A stretch of DNA of 57,813 bases from Phaeodactylibacter xiamenensis (GCF_000759025.1 NZ_JPOS01000097.1:1-57813), one strand, 5' to 3'; counted from the first letter of the stretch, positions 10,050-20,039 are shown. Numbers and translations are program-made. Notes: generated from the letters alone by a model not told the origin.

Positions 10050-12059
10050 ATGAAACACCAACACCCCACTTTACTGATCCTGGCCCTGACGGCACTTTTT
10101 TTCAGTGGCTGCATGCCTCCTTCTGATGAAGTAGACCGCAACATCACGCTTGATGCCAGCTCACCGGAATTCCAGCGTATTGCTAACTTCCAGGACCAGC
10201 AACTCGCCGACAGCCTTTATGCGTTTTTTCACGATGAGCGGCCGACTCTGCGCTATCTTTCTGCCCGTGCCTTTGCCTCCATTCGTTCACCGCAGGCTAT
10301 AGACAGTCTTGCCCGGCTTTTGCAAGACCCCGTCGACCGCGTCCGTGCTGTTGCCGCTTACGCCATAGGGCAGAGTGGAGCTGCCGATGGCGAACGCTAC
10401 CTGCTGCGTGCATTTGAGCGCAATGATACTGCCGGCCACTACCGGCTGGCAAACCGGGCAATTCTTGAGGCCGTAGGCAAAATCGGAACCGAACCTACTT
10501 TGGCAGACCTTGCGACTGTCTCAACTTACGAACCTACAGATACCGCACTGCTGGAAGGACAGGCCCTGGGCATCTATCGCTATGCCCTACGGAACATTAC
10601 TAACGAAGCAGGTACCACGCGCATGATCAACCTGGCAACGGATAGCAAGTACCCCGGGAGCGTGCGACTCATTGCAGCAAATTACCTCTATCGGGCTACC
10701 GGGCTAAAGCTCGACACCACGGCGGTGCCCTTGCTAAAAAATGCATTGGCAACGGCAACTGATTCCCGTATTCGCATGGCGCTGGTTGTGGCACTGGGCA
10801 AAACCAAAGCCGATCAGGCTATGCCTGCCCTGCTTCAGCAATACAAACAGGAAAACGACTACCGGGTGCGGAGCAACCTGCTCAGGGCATTGGCCAATTT
10901 CCCCTACGATAGCGTCAAAACCACCGTACGGGAAGCACTCAAGAGCTCTAATGCCAGTGAAGCCCGCAGAGCCGCACAGTTCTTTATCGAGCATGGCATT
11001 TCGGATGAAGCTACCCAATATTGGCAGTGGGCCAAAGACTCTCTGCCCTGGCAGGTACAAATCCCGCTTTACCAGGCCGCTAACCGGCACTTGCCCGCCT
11101 ATTCCGTCAATTCCAGAGATGGCATTAACGCTGAATTGCGGCGTTGGCTTGGCAATAGCACTTCGGTTTATGAAAAGTCTGCCTTGCTAAAAGCCCTGGC
11201 CGAATTCGGCTGGAACTACAAATACATTTACCGGGAAGGCGCGCCCTCCAGCTCCCCGGTTATCCGGACAGCAACAATGGAAGCACTCAATATGATCAGC
11301 GGACGGCCAGACTTCAGAGCTTTCTTTGGAGCAGGCTACCGGAGTGTACGCCGTGAATTGCTGGGCATGTACCTGGAAGCCATGCAGACCGGTGACCCTG
11401 GCATGATTGCCGTAGCTGCTGAGGCACTGCGCAATGAAAACCTCAAGTTTGATGCACTGATGTCCAATACAACTATTCTGGAAGAAGCGCTCAAAAAACT
11501 GGAGCTCCCGAAAGAAATCGAGACCTACAATCAGCTGCAGCAAACTATTGCCTACGTCAAAGGGGAACAGACCCCCGAACCCAAAACCCCGGCCTACAAC
11601 CATCCAATCGACTGGGCTATGTTGGATGACTTGTCGGAAGACCGGCTGGTCACCATCAACACCAACCGTGGTGCTATTACACTGGAAATGATGCCCGAGT
11701 TTGCCCCTGGTACCGTAGCCAACTTCATTGCACTGGTCCGGCAGGGTTTTTATCAGGACAAGACCATTCACCGGGTTGTTCCTAATTTCGTCATACAGGG
11801 GGGCTGCCCCCGGGGCGATGGTTATGGCAGCCTGGATTATACCATCCGTTCTGAGCTTCCTCCCCTTTATTATGACGAAGCTGGCTATGTAGGCATGGCT
11901 TCGGCGGGCAACCATACAGAATGCACACAGTTTTTTATCACCCATAGCCCCACACCCCACCTGGACGGAGAATATACTATATTTGCGCGCGTCACAGACG
12001 GGCTGGAGGTGGTTCACCAAACGCAGGTCGGTGACTATATCAAAAACATCGAACTCTAA
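10050..12059 (+). CDS. HEAT-repeat lipoprotein with C-terminal cyclophilin-type peptidyl-prolyl isomerase
   Basis: The 669-aa product starts with a lipoprotein signal (lipobox FSGC, Cys near residue 21). Residues ~60-330 are HEAT/armadillo-like helical repeats, for example RYLSARAFASI, RVRAVAAYAIGQ and RIRMALVVALGKT. Residues ~535-669 are a cyclophilin domain containing FAPGTVANFIALV, FYQDKTIHRVVPNFVIQGG, MASAGNHTECTQFFIT and HLDGEYTIFARV. The fold assignment is secure. A role as a periplasmic folding factor that docks clients through the HEAT part is inferred. It lies between the PBP and gcvT, with only 12 bp to gcvT, so it probably shares a transcript with one or both. Confidence 0.93.
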   Translation: MKHQHPTLLILALTALFFSGCMPPSDEVDRNITLDASSPEFQRIANFQDQQLADSLYAFFHDERPTLRYLSARAFASIRSPQAIDSLARLLQDPVDRVRAVAAYAIGQSGAADGERYLLRAFERNDTAGHYRLANRAILEAVGKIGTEPTLADLATVSTYEPTDTALLEGQALGIYRYALRNITNEAGTTRMINLATDSKYPGSVRLIAANYLYRATGLKLDTTAVPLLKNALATATDSRIRMALVVALGKTKADQAMPALLQQYKQENDYRVRSNLLRALANFPYDSVKTTVREALKSSNASEARRAAQFFIEHGISDEATQYWQWAKDSLPWQVQIPLYQAANRHLPAYSVNSRDGINAELRRWLGNSTSVYEKSALLKALAEFGWNYKYIYREGAPSSSPVIRTATMEALNMISGRPDFRAFFGAGYRSVRRELLGMYLEAMQTGDPGMIAVAAEALRNENLKFDALMSNTTILEEALKKLELPKEIETYNQLQQTIAYVKGEQTPEPKTPAYNHPIDWAMLDDLSEDRLVTINTNRGAITLEMMPEFAPGTVANFIALVRQGFYQDKTIHRVVPNFVIQGGCPRGDGYGSLDYTIRSELPPLYYDEAGYVGMASAGNHTECTQFFITHSPTPHLDGEYTIFARVTDGLEVVHQTQVGDYIKNIEL

Positions 12060-12071
12060 GCAACCTTAACC

Positions 12072-13193
12072 ATGAAGACCACACCACTAACCGCCATTCA
12101 TGAAGCCCTTGGGGCTAAAATGACGCCTTTTGCAGGCTACAACATGCCTATTTCCTACAGCGGCCTCAAGGAGGAGCACCATCAGGTACGCAACAGCGTT
12201 GGCGTATTTGATGTCTCGCATATGGGTGAATTCATCATCCGGGGCAAAGAAGCCCTTGACCTTATTCAAAAAGTAACTTCCAACGATGCTTCCAAGCTCG
12301 CCATAGGTGATGCACAGTACACCTGCATGCCTAATAATGCAGGTGGTATCGTGGACGACTGTATCGTCTACCGCCTGACCGAAGAAATGTGCTCTGATGG
12401 CGAACAGGCCTTTATGATGGTTGTCAACGCTTCCAATATCGAAAAAGACTGGGCGTGGATTACTCAGGCCAACACCTTTGACACCCAGCTCATTAATATT
12501 TCCGATCAAACCGCTTTGCTTGCCGTGCAGGGCCCAAAAGCCATTGAAGCCATGCAGCCCCTTACCGGTACGGACCTTGGCGGGCTGAAGTTCTATACCT
12601 TCACTAAAGGGACATTTGCCGGCATCGACAACGTACTGATCTCAGCAACCGGCTATACAGGTGCCGGCGGGCTGGAGCTTTACGTCAGTGCTGATAAAGC
12701 AGCCGAACTTTGGAACGCCGTTATGGAAGCCGGTGAAAGCTTTGGCATCAAACCCATCGGGCTGGGCGCGAGGGATACCCTGCGGCTGGAAATGGGGTAC
12801 TGCCTCTACGGAAATGATATTGACGATACCACTTCCCCAATTGAAGCAGGGCTTGGTTGGATTACCAAAACGAAGAAAGGTGAGTTTATCAGCCGCGACA
12901 CCTTCATTAAGCAGCGGGAAGAAGGTGTAAGCCGCCGCCTGGTGGGCTTCGAGCTCCCTGATGAACGCCGGGTGCCCCGCAACGGTTATCCGATTGTGGA
13001 TGAGGCAGGCACAACCATTGGGCAGGTCACCTCAGGAACGCTGTCTCCGTCACTTAGCTATCCTATCGGCATGGGTTATGTAAAGGAGGCTTACAAGGCT
13101 CCGGGCACGACTATTTACGTACAAGCTGGCCGGAAAAACCTGGCTGCCAAAGTTGTACGCCCACCTTTTTACAAGGGTACCGAAGGAAAATAA
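12072..13193 (+). CDS. gcvT: Glycine cleavage system T protein (aminomethyltransferase)
   Basis: The 373-aa enzyme transfers the aminomethyl carbon from the lipoylated H protein to tetrahydrofolate and releases ammonia. The N-terminal [13 protein letters not shown], the block [12 protein letters not shown], and [12 protein letters not shown] followed by [18 protein letters not shown] are standard GcvT motifs. The C-terminal barrel ends with [16 protein letters not shown]. Length and start are normal. The other glycine-cleavage genes are not in the window, as is usual for Bacteroidota where gcv genes are dispersed. Confidence 0.97.
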   Translation: MKTTPLTAIHEALGAKMTPFAGYNMPISYSGLKEEHHQVRNSVGVFDVSHMGEFIIRGKEALDLIQKVTSNDASKLAIGDAQYTCMPNNAGGIVDDCIVYRLTEEMCSDGEQAFMMVVNASNIEKDWAWITQANTFDTQLINISDQTALLAVQGPKAIEAMQPLTGTDLGGLKFYTFTKGTFAGIDNVLISATGYTGAGGLELYVSADKAAELWNAVMEAGESFGIKPIGLGARDTLRLEMGYCLYGNDIDDTTSPIEAGLGWITKTKKGEFISRDTFIKQREEGVSRRLVGFELPDERRVPRNGYPIVDEAGTTIGQVTSGTLSPSLSYPIGMGYVKEAYKAPGTTIYVQAGRKNLAAKVVRPPFYKGTEGK

Positions 13194-13258
13194 CCTCCGG
13201 TTTGACAACAAATTGCCACTATTTTTATTTATCTACCCGAATAAGCGGTCCCAGATTT

Positions 13259-13286
13259 TTGGCTGGGGCCCTTCAACCTTAATTTG
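13259..13286 (+). promoter_or_regulatory. Probable promoter of the GbsR-type regulator
   Basis: TTG at 13259-13261 and TTAATTTG at 13279-13286 are separated by 17 bp. The -7 octamer differs from TAnnTTTG at one position. It lies 22 bp before the chosen ATG at 13309. Confidence 0.5.
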
Positions 13287-13308
13287 CACCCAACGAAATC
13301 AGGTTTTC

Positions 13309-13809
13309 ATGACACTGGAAGAAGGAAAAGACAAATTCATCCAATCCTGGGGGGCGCTAGGCTCCAGCTGGGGAATCAACCGCACCATGGCACAGATCCA
13401 TGCTCTGCTGCTGATTTCTCCGGAAGCGATGAGCGCTGAGGAAATAATGGATGAGTTGAAAATTTCCCGGGGTAACGCAAATATGAATATTCGGGCTCTG
13501 ATCGACTGGGGGTTGGCTTATAAAGAGCTGAAGACGGGTGAACGCCGGGAGTACTTCGTAGCAGAAAAGGATATGTGGGAAGTAGTCAAGTGCATCATTA
13601 CGCAACGTAAAAAACGGGAACTCGAGCCTATGCTCCGGGTACTTGATGAAATATCCAGCGTTGATGAAGTGGATCAGGAATCCAGAGAGTTCGCGGAGGT
13701 AATCCGGGAAATTAAACTCTTCTCCAGCAAGGCCGATTCAACATTAGACTCCCTGGTTAAAGCTGATTCCAACTGGTTTGTCGGCACCTTTATGAAAATG
13801 ATCAAGTAA
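13309..13809 (+). CDS. GbsR/MarR family transcriptional regulator
   Basis: I place the start at the ATG at 13309 because earlier in-frame starts overlap gcvT and precede the probable promoter. The resulting 166-aa protein begins MTLEEGKDKFIQSWG. It has a winged-helix DNA-binding domain (MSAEEIMDELKISRGNANMNIRALIDWGLA) typical of GbsR-like regulators. The C-terminal part is helical, charged and probably dimerising. Family members regulate osmolyte or efflux genes in other bacteria, but the target here is unknown. It is convergent with rbfA, 23 bp away. Confidence 0.88.
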   Translation: MTLEEGKDKFIQSWGALGSSWGINRTMAQIHALLLISPEAMSAEEIMDELKISRGNANMNIRALIDWGLAYKELKTGERREYFVAEKDMWEVVKCIITQRKKRELEPMLRVLDEISSVDEVDQESREFAEVIREIKLFSSKADSTLDSLVKADSNWFVGTFMKMIK

Positions 13810-13832
13810 CCACCTGCTCTGCGGATTAGACG

Positions 13833-14222
13833 TTAGCTTTCCTGCTGTTCTTCTTCATCCCCCATGTGCCCTTCTTCATGAAGCCGGTTGAAAAGCTGGT
13901 TGAGGCGGTACATTTCGTCCAGGGTGTCATCCAGGTAGAAAGCCACATCGGGCACGCGGCGCATATGCTTTCTGATGCGGTAAGCTAGTGCCTGTTTGAG
14001 CCGGGTAATTTCGTGCTCCATTTTAAGGATCACCGATTGTTTATCCTCCGTATTATAAACGCTCAGGTAGATTTTTGCCTGGCTGAAATCCGGGCTCACC
14101 ATAACCTTTGTGACCGTCACCAACGGTTCGGTGCCATAAACATAGCCACCTTCATTCTGTAGTACCTCACTGAAATGCCGCTTGATTAATTCTGCTACCT
14201 GTAAATTGCGCTTCGTCGCCAT
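13833..14222 (-). CDS. rbfA: Ribosome-binding factor A
   Basis: The start at 14222 gives a 129-aa protein beginning MATKRNLQVAELIKRHFSEVL, which matches how RbfA proteins normally begin. A GTG 57 bp upstream (14279) is possible but would add an atypical extension. The KH-type fold is visible, with VTKVMVSPDFSQAKIYLSVY and the C-terminal helix VPDVAFYLDDTLDEMYRLNQLF. RbfA binds 30S subunits and assists 16S rRNA 5'-end maturation and cold adaptation. The tail is acidic and Gln-rich. The gene is divergent from recG and has its own strong promoter. Confidence 0.93.
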   Translation of the reverse strand: MATKRNLQVAELIKRHFSEVLQNEGGYVYGTEPLVTVTKVMVSPDFSQAKIYLSVYNTEDKQSVILKMEHEITRLKQALAYRIRKHMRRVPDVAFYLDDTLDEMYRLNQLFNRLHEEGHMGDEEEQQES

Positions 14223-14295
14223 ATGTCGTTTAATCTTCTCTTGTTGTGCCGCAGGAAAATTCACTGCCTGGTTTTTCACCGCTTTTAGCGGGCCG

Positions 14296-14326
14296 CAAAG
14301 ATAGAATTATTGGAGCACCTTGTCAA
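14296..14326 (-). promoter_or_regulatory. rbfA promoter (TTG-N20-TATCTTTG)
   Basis: On the minus strand a TTG (14326-14324) is followed after 20 bp by TATCTTTG (14303-14296). This is a perfect fit to the Bacteroidota -33/-7 consensus with ideal spacing. It is about 74 bp upstream of the chosen rbfA ATG. Confidence 0.75.
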
Positions 14327-14400
14327 CTCTATCAGCCCGGGAACCATTAGCATTCTGCGAGCTTTACAACAAAACTGCCACTTCAGAGTTCCATTAGCGG

Positions 14401-14432
14401 TTGCAAAAACTACTAAAAAGTTGCTATTTTTG
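14401..14432 (+). promoter_or_regulatory. recG promoter (TTG-N21-TATTTTTG)
   Basis: TTG at 14401-14403 and TATTTTTG at 14425-14432 are separated by 21 bp, matching the Bacteroidota consensus. The -7 box ends 10 bp before the recG ATG, so the leader would be very short. Confidence 0.65.
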
Positions 14433-14442
14433 ATGGCGCCAC

Positions 14443-16545
14443 ATGAATACCCTCGATTCTGACATATCCTACCTAAAGGGCGTGGGCCCAAAGCGCGCAG
14501 AGCTACTCAACAAAGAGCTGGGCATCTTCACCTGTGGGGACCTGCTGCAACAGTACCCGCACCGCTATATCGATAAAACCCAGTTCCACAAAATCAACAC
14601 CTTGCACCAGGAAAGCGGGGAAGTGCAGCTCCGCGGTGTACTGCGCCGACTTGTACCCGTTGGGGAGGGCAGGAAAAAACGCCTGACCGGCCGCTTCCGG
14701 GATGAAACGGGCGCTATCGACCTGGTATGGTTCTCTGGTGTCAGCTATTTGGAAAAGCAGCTGGAGGTTGGAAAAGAGTATGTCATCTATGGCCGGGTCA
14801 ATGCATTCCGGGACCAGCTGAGCATCCCTCACCCGGAAATGGAAATTGCCAATCCCGAAAAGATCAAAAAAGCGGCGAGCTTCGCTCCGGTATACCCCAG
14901 TACCGAAAAGCTAAACACCAAGGGGGTAGATGCCCGCAACCGACGCCGGATGATGGCGGCCCTCCTGGATAAGCTTCAACCTGAAGACCTCCCGGAAAAC
15001 CTGCCGCCCTACATCGTCAAAAAGTTCCGCTTCCCTTCCCGCTACGATACCATGCGTACCATCCACTTTCCAAAGTCCGAGGAACAACTGCAGCAGGCCC
15101 GCAACCGCCTGAAGTTTGAAGAACTCTTCTTCCTGCAACTTCGCCTCCTGCAAATCCGACGGCGACGGGACGCGATCCGGGGGTTCAATTTCGAACAGGT
15201 GGGTGAGCACTTCATGCACTTTTTCAACCACAAATTACCCTTCGAACTGACCGGCGCCCAAAAGCGGGTCCTGAAGGAAATCCGCCGAGACCTGGGCAAA
15301 GGCATCCAAATGAACCGGCTGCTGCAGGGCGATGTGGGCAGTGGCAAAACCATCGTGGGTCTCATGACCATGCTACTGGCTATTGACAATGGCTTCCAGG
15401 CCTGCCTGATGGCACCTACTGAAATCCTGGCCCAGCAGCACTATAATTCTATCAGCGAATACCTTGAAGGGATGGACCTGCAGGTCGGCTTTTTATCTGG
15501 CAGCGTAAAGGGGAAAAAACGCAAGGTCCTGCTCGAAGCCCTAAAAAACGGAGAGATCCACATCCTAATCGGCACGCATGCCCTGCTCGAGCCCCCTGTC
15601 GTCTTCCAAAACCTGGGGCTGGCTATCACCGATGAACAACACCGCTTTGGCGTGGCGCAGCGGGCGAAACTCTGGAAAAAGAGCAGCCCCTACCCTCCCC
15701 ATGTCCTTGTGATGACGGCGACGCCCATACCGCGTACCCTCGCGATGACCCTTTACGGTGACCTCAACGTATCCGTTATTGATGAGCTGCCACCCGGGCG
15801 CAAAGCCATTCAAACCCTGCACAAAACCGAAAACAACCGGTTGCGGGTGCTTGGCTTTATGAAAGAAGAGATTGCGAAGGGCAGGCAGGTCTATGTAGTC
15901 TACCCCCTCATTGAAGAATCTGAAACCCTGGACCTGCAAAACTTACAGGACGGGTACGAAGCCCTGAGGCGGGAATTCCCACCGCCCAACTACCAAATCA
16001 GCGTGGTGCACGGCCGCATGAAGCCAGCCGACAAGGACTTCGAAATGCAGCGCTTTGTAGAAGGCAAAACCCAGATCATGGTAGCCACCACCGTGATTGA
16101 AGTGGGTGTAAATGTGCCGAATGCATCCGTTATGGTGATCGAAAATACGGAGCGTTTCGGGCTGTCACAGCTCCATCAGCTGAGGGGGCGCGTAGGGCGT
16201 GGCGCCGAGCAGTCTTTCTGCATCCTGATGTCGAGTTTTAAGCTCAGCAAGGAGAGCAAAGAGCGCATTCAAACCATGGTCCGCACCAACAACGGCTTTG
16301 ATATCGCAGAAGCAGACCTCCGCCTCCGGGGCCCGGGCAATATCGAGGGCACGCAGCAGAGCGGCATTCTCAACTTCCGCATTGCCGACCTGGCTAAGGA
16401 TGGGCGCATTCTGCAAACAGCCCGGGAGGTCGCCGCCCGCATCCTGGATGATGACCCCAAGTTTGAGCGCCCGGAGCACCACCCTATCGTTTGGTACCTG
16501 GATAAGCATGGGAAGAAGCTGAGGGGCTGGAGCAGGATAAGTTAA
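14443..16545 (+). CDS. recG: ATP-dependent DNA helicase RecG
   Basis: The 700-aa product has the RecG architecture. An N-terminal wedge/OB-fold domain (KGVGPKRAELLNKEL, then GRFRDETGAIDLVWF) precedes two helicase lobes. Walker A is GDVGSGKTIVG, the DEAD-box equivalent is DEQHRFGV, motif III is MTATPIPRT and motif VI is QLRGRVGRG. The C-terminal SGILNFRIADLAKD block is typical. RecG remodels stalled forks and branches Holliday junctions. The length is normal. The gene ends exactly where the convergent HlyD gene ends. Confidence 0.97.
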   Translation: MNTLDSDISYLKGVGPKRAELLNKELGIFTCGDLLQQYPHRYIDKTQFHKINTLHQESGEVQLRGVLRRLVPVGEGRKKRLTGRFRDETGAIDLVWFSGVSYLEKQLEVGKEYVIYGRVNAFRDQLSIPHPEMEIANPEKIKKAASFAPVYPSTEKLNTKGVDARNRRRMMAALLDKLQPEDLPENLPPYIVKKFRFPSRYDTMRTIHFPKSEEQLQQARNRLKFEELFFLQLRLLQIRRRRDAIRGFNFEQVGEHFMHFFNHKLPFELTGAQKRVLKEIRRDLGKGIQMNRLLQGDVGSGKTIVGLMTMLLAIDNGFQACLMAPTEILAQQHYNSISEYLEGMDLQVGFLSGSVKGKKRKVLLEALKNGEIHILIGTHALLEPPVVFQNLGLAITDEQHRFGVAQRAKLWKKSSPYPPHVLVMTATPIPRTLAMTLYGDLNVSVIDELPPGRKAIQTLHKTENNRLRVLGFMKEEIAKGRQVYVVYPLIEESETLDLQNLQDGYEALRREFPPPNYQISVVHGRMKPADKDFEMQRFVEGKTQIMVATTVIEVGVNVPNASVMVIENTERFGLSQLHQLRGRVGRGAEQSFCILMSSFKLSKESKERIQTMVRTNNGFDIAEADLRLRGPGNIEGTQQSGILNFRIADLAKDGRILQTAREVAARILDDDPKFERPEHHPIVWYLDKHGKKLRGWSRIS

Positions 16546-17838
16546 TCAATAATTTTCCCACAAACTCCTCAACTGATCAAAAAGGCGGAACAGCAGCCGC
16601 CGGTCTTCGGTAATGATGTTGGCATGGGCCGAGAGTTCCTGTGAAAAGGGCACCTCCTGCCCGTAGGTCGTTTGCAGTCCTGCTGTAAGCGCGAGCTCAA
16701 TATAGTAAGCCTGCTGCTCCGGGATGGGCGCTATGTGGCGGACTTCAGCCCTGATCGCACCATACTGCTGCTCCGGATAAGCATCCAGAAATAAGCGAGC
16801 CTGCATCCCTGTATCCACCCGACCGGCATTCTGAGCGGGCAGATAGCCACGAGCCAGGGCCACATCACGCGCTCCTGAGGCCGGAAGCACCGTCATCACC
16901 AATTGCCCTTCTTCCAAATACTGCCCTGCGGTGAGCGGTTGTTGGAAAGCCACCCGGCCTGCTATTTCGGCCCGAAGTAAATTGTTTTGCTGCCAGGTTT
17001 CCACTGCGGCTTTCAGATTGGCTTTGCTTTCTTCGCAGGCCAGTTTCAGATTCTGCGCGCTGTTTTGTTGCTCCTGTTGCAGGGTGATGAGCAGGGCGTT
17101 GTTCCGTTCTGCCTCCAGGGCATTGCGCAGTCGCTCGGCTTCCACTTCGCGTATTTCCCGCTCCAGCCGGAGCACCGCCAACTGCGCTTGTTCCTTATCG
17201 AGCTGACTGACATTCCCGGAAGCAGCAAGGGCTTCATTGCGTTTGAAGTTGGCCTGCGCCAGGTCCCGTTCTGCCTGCAGGACTTCCAGTTTTTGGGCCT
17301 GTGCTGCCGAAAGCGCCACCAACTGCTCCTGCTGGTTCCGCAGAGAGCGAATCCGTTTCGCCCAGTCTGACCGGCGAAGGAAAAACTGATAGGCCTCCCG
17401 GTTGCGCTGCAGCTGCGCCGCCGGAGCTTGCAATGTACCAAGACGGAGATCGGGGACAGAGCTTTTGAGGGTATCCTTTTCCAGCCATTGCTGTAGGATT
17501 TGAACCTCCTCCAATACTGCGGGATTCTCCAGTACAGCAAGCGTTTGACCGGGCTGAACTATTTCACCGTCTTTCACCATCAGTCGCTGTAATTTCCCAC
17601 CACGGGGCGCCACGATGCGAATGGCAGGCTGTGGCGTGGTCAGTACGACCTCGGCTGTTACGGTATCCGGGTAGCGAATCAGCCATGCCCCTGCCAACAG
17701 CAGGACCACCGCTGCGAATACCGCCGAAATCCCCCAACGCAAAGCCCAGCCCGGAGGTGCACCCAGCATTTCCTGAACGGCTGCCCGCCCGCCGCCGGCA
17801 TCCGATTGTGCGTGGTTTGAAGGTGAGGTCCCTGGCAT
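16546..17838 (-). CDS. HlyD family secretion adaptor (membrane fusion protein)
   Basis: The 430-aa protein has a cytoplasmic N-terminus, one membrane segment around residues 30-52, and a periplasmic biotinyl-lipoyl-like half-motif (RGGKLQRLMVKDGEIVQPGQTLAVLENP). A long alpha-helical coiled coil rich in Gln, Glu and Arg covers residues ~140-270, and a closing lipoyl half with beta-barrel (IAGRVAFQQPLTAGQYLEEGQLVMTVLP) follows. It would link the inner-membrane ABC exporter encoded immediately upstream to an outer-membrane channel. Its start overlaps the stop of that exporter gene by 1 bp, so they form one operon. No TolC-like gene is nearby. Confidence 0.92.
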   Translation of the reverse strand: MPGTSPSNHAQSDAGGGRAAVQEMLGAPPGWALRWGISAVFAAVVLLLAGAWLIRYPDTVTAEVVLTTPQPAIRIVAPRGGKLQRLMVKDGEIVQPGQTLAVLENPAVLEEVQILQQWLEKDTLKSSVPDLRLGTLQAPAAQLQRNREAYQFFLRRSDWAKRIRSLRNQQEQLVALSAAQAQKLEVLQAERDLAQANFKRNEALAASGNVSQLDKEQAQLAVLRLEREIREVEAERLRNALEAERNNALLITLQQEQQNSAQNLKLACEESKANLKAAVETWQQNNLLRAEIAGRVAFQQPLTAGQYLEEGQLVMTVLPASGARDVALARGYLPAQNAGRVDTGMQARLFLDAYPEQQYGAIRAEVRHIAPIPEQQAYYIELALTAGLQTTYGQEVPFSQELSAHANIITEDRRLLFRLFDQLRSLWENY

Positions 17839-20039
17839 TATTGTCCGAGTTCTAGTTGATTCTTAACCAATTGGTAATAAACGCCTTTGCGGGCGACTAA
17901 TGCTTCATGTGTGCCCCGCTCTGCAATTTTTCCCTGATCCAGCACCACAATTTGGTCAGCCTGGCTTACTGTACTGAGGCGGTGGGCTACCACTACAACG
18001 GTCCGGCCCTCGAAAAAGCGGTCCAGGTTATTGACGATTTCGCGTTCATTATTGGCATCGAGTGCGTTGGTGGCCTCATCAAAGAACAGAAAATCAGGAG
18101 TTTTGTAGATAGCGCGGGCGATAAGCAGCCGCTGCCGCTGCCCCTGACTGATGCCGTTGCCCATAGCGCCGATTCTGGTATTGTACCGTAGCGGCAGGCC
18201 ATCAACAAAGGGCTTCAAATTGGCCAGCTCCACCGCTTTCAGGAGGCGCTCCGGGTCTACGGTGGGGCTGCTTTCCGCAATATTATTGGCGATGGTATCC
18301 GAAAAGATAAATCCATCCTGAAGCACGGCCCCGCAGGCTGACCGCCACCGGGATTTGCGCAATCCGCTCAGCGGCTGACCGCCGACACGGATTTGCCCCT
18401 GCTCCGGCTCGTAGAAGCCCAGTAACAATTTGACCAATGTCGTTTTCCCACTTCCGCTCACCCCAACAATGGCCGTGACTTTGCCCTCCGGAATATCCAG
18501 GTTGATGTCTTCGAGCACCCATTCGGCAAGCGGATTGTACCGAAAACTCAGGTCCCGAATCTGAATATCCCGGCGCTCCGGCAGACCATCCCAAACCGGC
18601 GCTCCATCTGAAAGGGTTTCCTCGGGCGTTTCCGATTGTACTTCCAACAGGCGGTCCAGGCTCAAACGGGCATCCTGCCAGCGCCTCAGAAAGTCCGCCA
18701 GCCGGCTCAGGGGCAAATTCACCTGCCCAAGAATAAATTGGATGGCGAGCAGCATACCCAGTGTCATTTGTCCTTCGATAACCAGTTTTGCAGCCAGAAT
18801 CGTAATGAGAATATCTTTGATTTGGGATATGCCTGTAGCACCGGCATCCTGCGTTTGCTCCACATCCAGCGACCTCAGATTAGCCCGGAACAGGCGGGTT
18901 TGGATGTTCATCCACTGCCAGCGCCGCTTGGAGCCGCTGTTCTGTAACTTGATCTCAGGCATCCCCTGAATCAGCTCAATGAGCGCACTCTGATTATCCG
19001 ATAGCTGCCGGAAGCGAGCGTGGTCGATAGCCTGCCGCTTATTCAAATAAATGAGGATCCACCCCAGGTAGAGCAGGCTGCCGGTCAGGAAAATGAGGAA
19101 GATCGATACATTGTAAACCAGCAGCACCCCTCCAAAAATGAGCAGGCTGAAAGCCGAGAATAAAAAGCTCAGGGCGGAGGTGGTCAGGAATTGCTCAATG
19201 CGCCGGTGGTCGCCAATGCGCTGCAAAAGGTCGCCGGTCATTTTGGTATCGAAGTAGGCAATAGGCAGGCGCATGAGCTGCTGCAGGAAATCTGCAATGA
19301 GGGAGACATTAATGCGGGTACCGAGATGGAGCAGTATCCTGTTTTGGATGATGCTCACGGTCAGCCTGCCGGCAAAAAGCAGCAACTGACCAATCAAAAT
19401 CAGGTTGATAAAGGAAAGATCAGCATTGCGGATACCAATATCAACGATCGCCTGGGTCAAAAAGGGAAAAAGCAGTTGAAAAATGCTACCCAGGATAAGC
19501 CCAAAGACCAGCTGCACGAAGTAAGGCCGATAAGGGCGCAGGTACTGCAGGAGATAATTCAGGGGCGCGGATTGCGCGGAGGGCATGCCTTCCTCTTCGT
19601 AAAAAGCAGGCTGTGGCTCCAGGAGCAAAGCCAGCCCCTCGTCCCCATCGCTGGCCCAGTGGCGGTTAAACGCTGAGCGTGTGATTTTCCGTTTCCCAGC
19701 TGCCGGGTCGGCAATCCAAACGTGCTGTTTAGATAGTTTGTAGACGACCACGAAATGCCGTTGCTCCCAATGTGCAATCAGGGGCAATGGGGCCTGATCA
19801 ATGCCCAGGCGTTCCGCTGTGCTTTCCAGCGGTAATTTTACCGGTAATGGCCGCATTCCAATGGACTCGGCGGCTTCCACCAGGCCCGCCATTGAGACGC
19901 CCTCGCGGTCCACATATGCCCGGGCACGCAGTTCTGCAAGCGTATAATGCTGCCCGTAATGCCGGGCGATCATGCGCAGGCAGGCAGGCCCACAGTCCAT
20001 GGCATCGTGCTGGGGGTAGTGCGGAAAGCGGTCGAGCAT
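17838..20039 (-). CDS. Peptidase C39 domain ABC exporter (bacteriocin-type)
   Basis: The 733-aa protein has three parts. First comes an N-terminal C39 cysteine peptidase with the QxDxxDC motif (catalytic Cys16, His95, Asp111 by position). A six-helix ABC membrane domain covers about residues 150-440. The nucleotide-binding domain has Walker A GVSGSGKTTL, the signature ISQGQRQRLLIARAI and Walker B FLFFDEATNALD. Such proteins cleave double-glycine leader peptides and export the mature peptide. All catalytic residues appear intact. The partner HlyD gene follows directly. No gene for a GG-leader precursor is visible within the window. A weak -7 box (TACCTTAG, 20071-20064) lies just upstream. Confidence 0.94.
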   Translation of the reverse strand: MLDRFPHYPQHDAMDCGPACLRMIARHYGQHYTLAELRARAYVDREGVSMAGLVEAAESIGMRPLPVKLPLESTAERLGIDQAPLPLIAHWEQRHFVVVYKLSKQHVWIADPAAGKRKITRSAFNRHWASDGDEGLALLLEPQPAFYEEEGMPSAQSAPLNYLLQYLRPYRPYFVQLVFGLILGSIFQLLFPFLTQAIVDIGIRNADLSFINLILIGQLLLFAGRLTVSIIQNRILLHLGTRINVSLIADFLQQLMRLPIAYFDTKMTGDLLQRIGDHRRIEQFLTTSALSFLFSAFSLLIFGGVLLVYNVSIFLIFLTGSLLYLGWILIYLNKRQAIDHARFRQLSDNQSALIELIQGMPEIKLQNSGSKRRWQWMNIQTRLFRANLRSLDVEQTQDAGATGISQIKDILITILAAKLVIEGQMTLGMLLAIQFILGQVNLPLSRLADFLRRWQDARLSLDRLLEVQSETPEETLSDGAPVWDGLPERRDIQIRDLSFRYNPLAEWVLEDINLDIPEGKVTAIVGVSGSGKTTLVKLLLGFYEPEQGQIRVGGQPLSGLRKSRWRSACGAVLQDGFIFSDTIANNIAESSPTVDPERLLKAVELANLKPFVDGLPLRYNTRIGAMGNGISQGQRQRLLIARAIYKTPDFLFFDEATNALDANNEREIVNNLDRFFEGRTVVVVAHRLSTVSQADQIVVLDQGKIAERGTHEALVARKGVYYQLVKNQLELGQ

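Noticed and set aside
14223-14279. Upstream GTG start for rbfA
   Set aside because: The extension does not match RbfA N-termini, whereas MATKRNLQVAEL at 14222 does.
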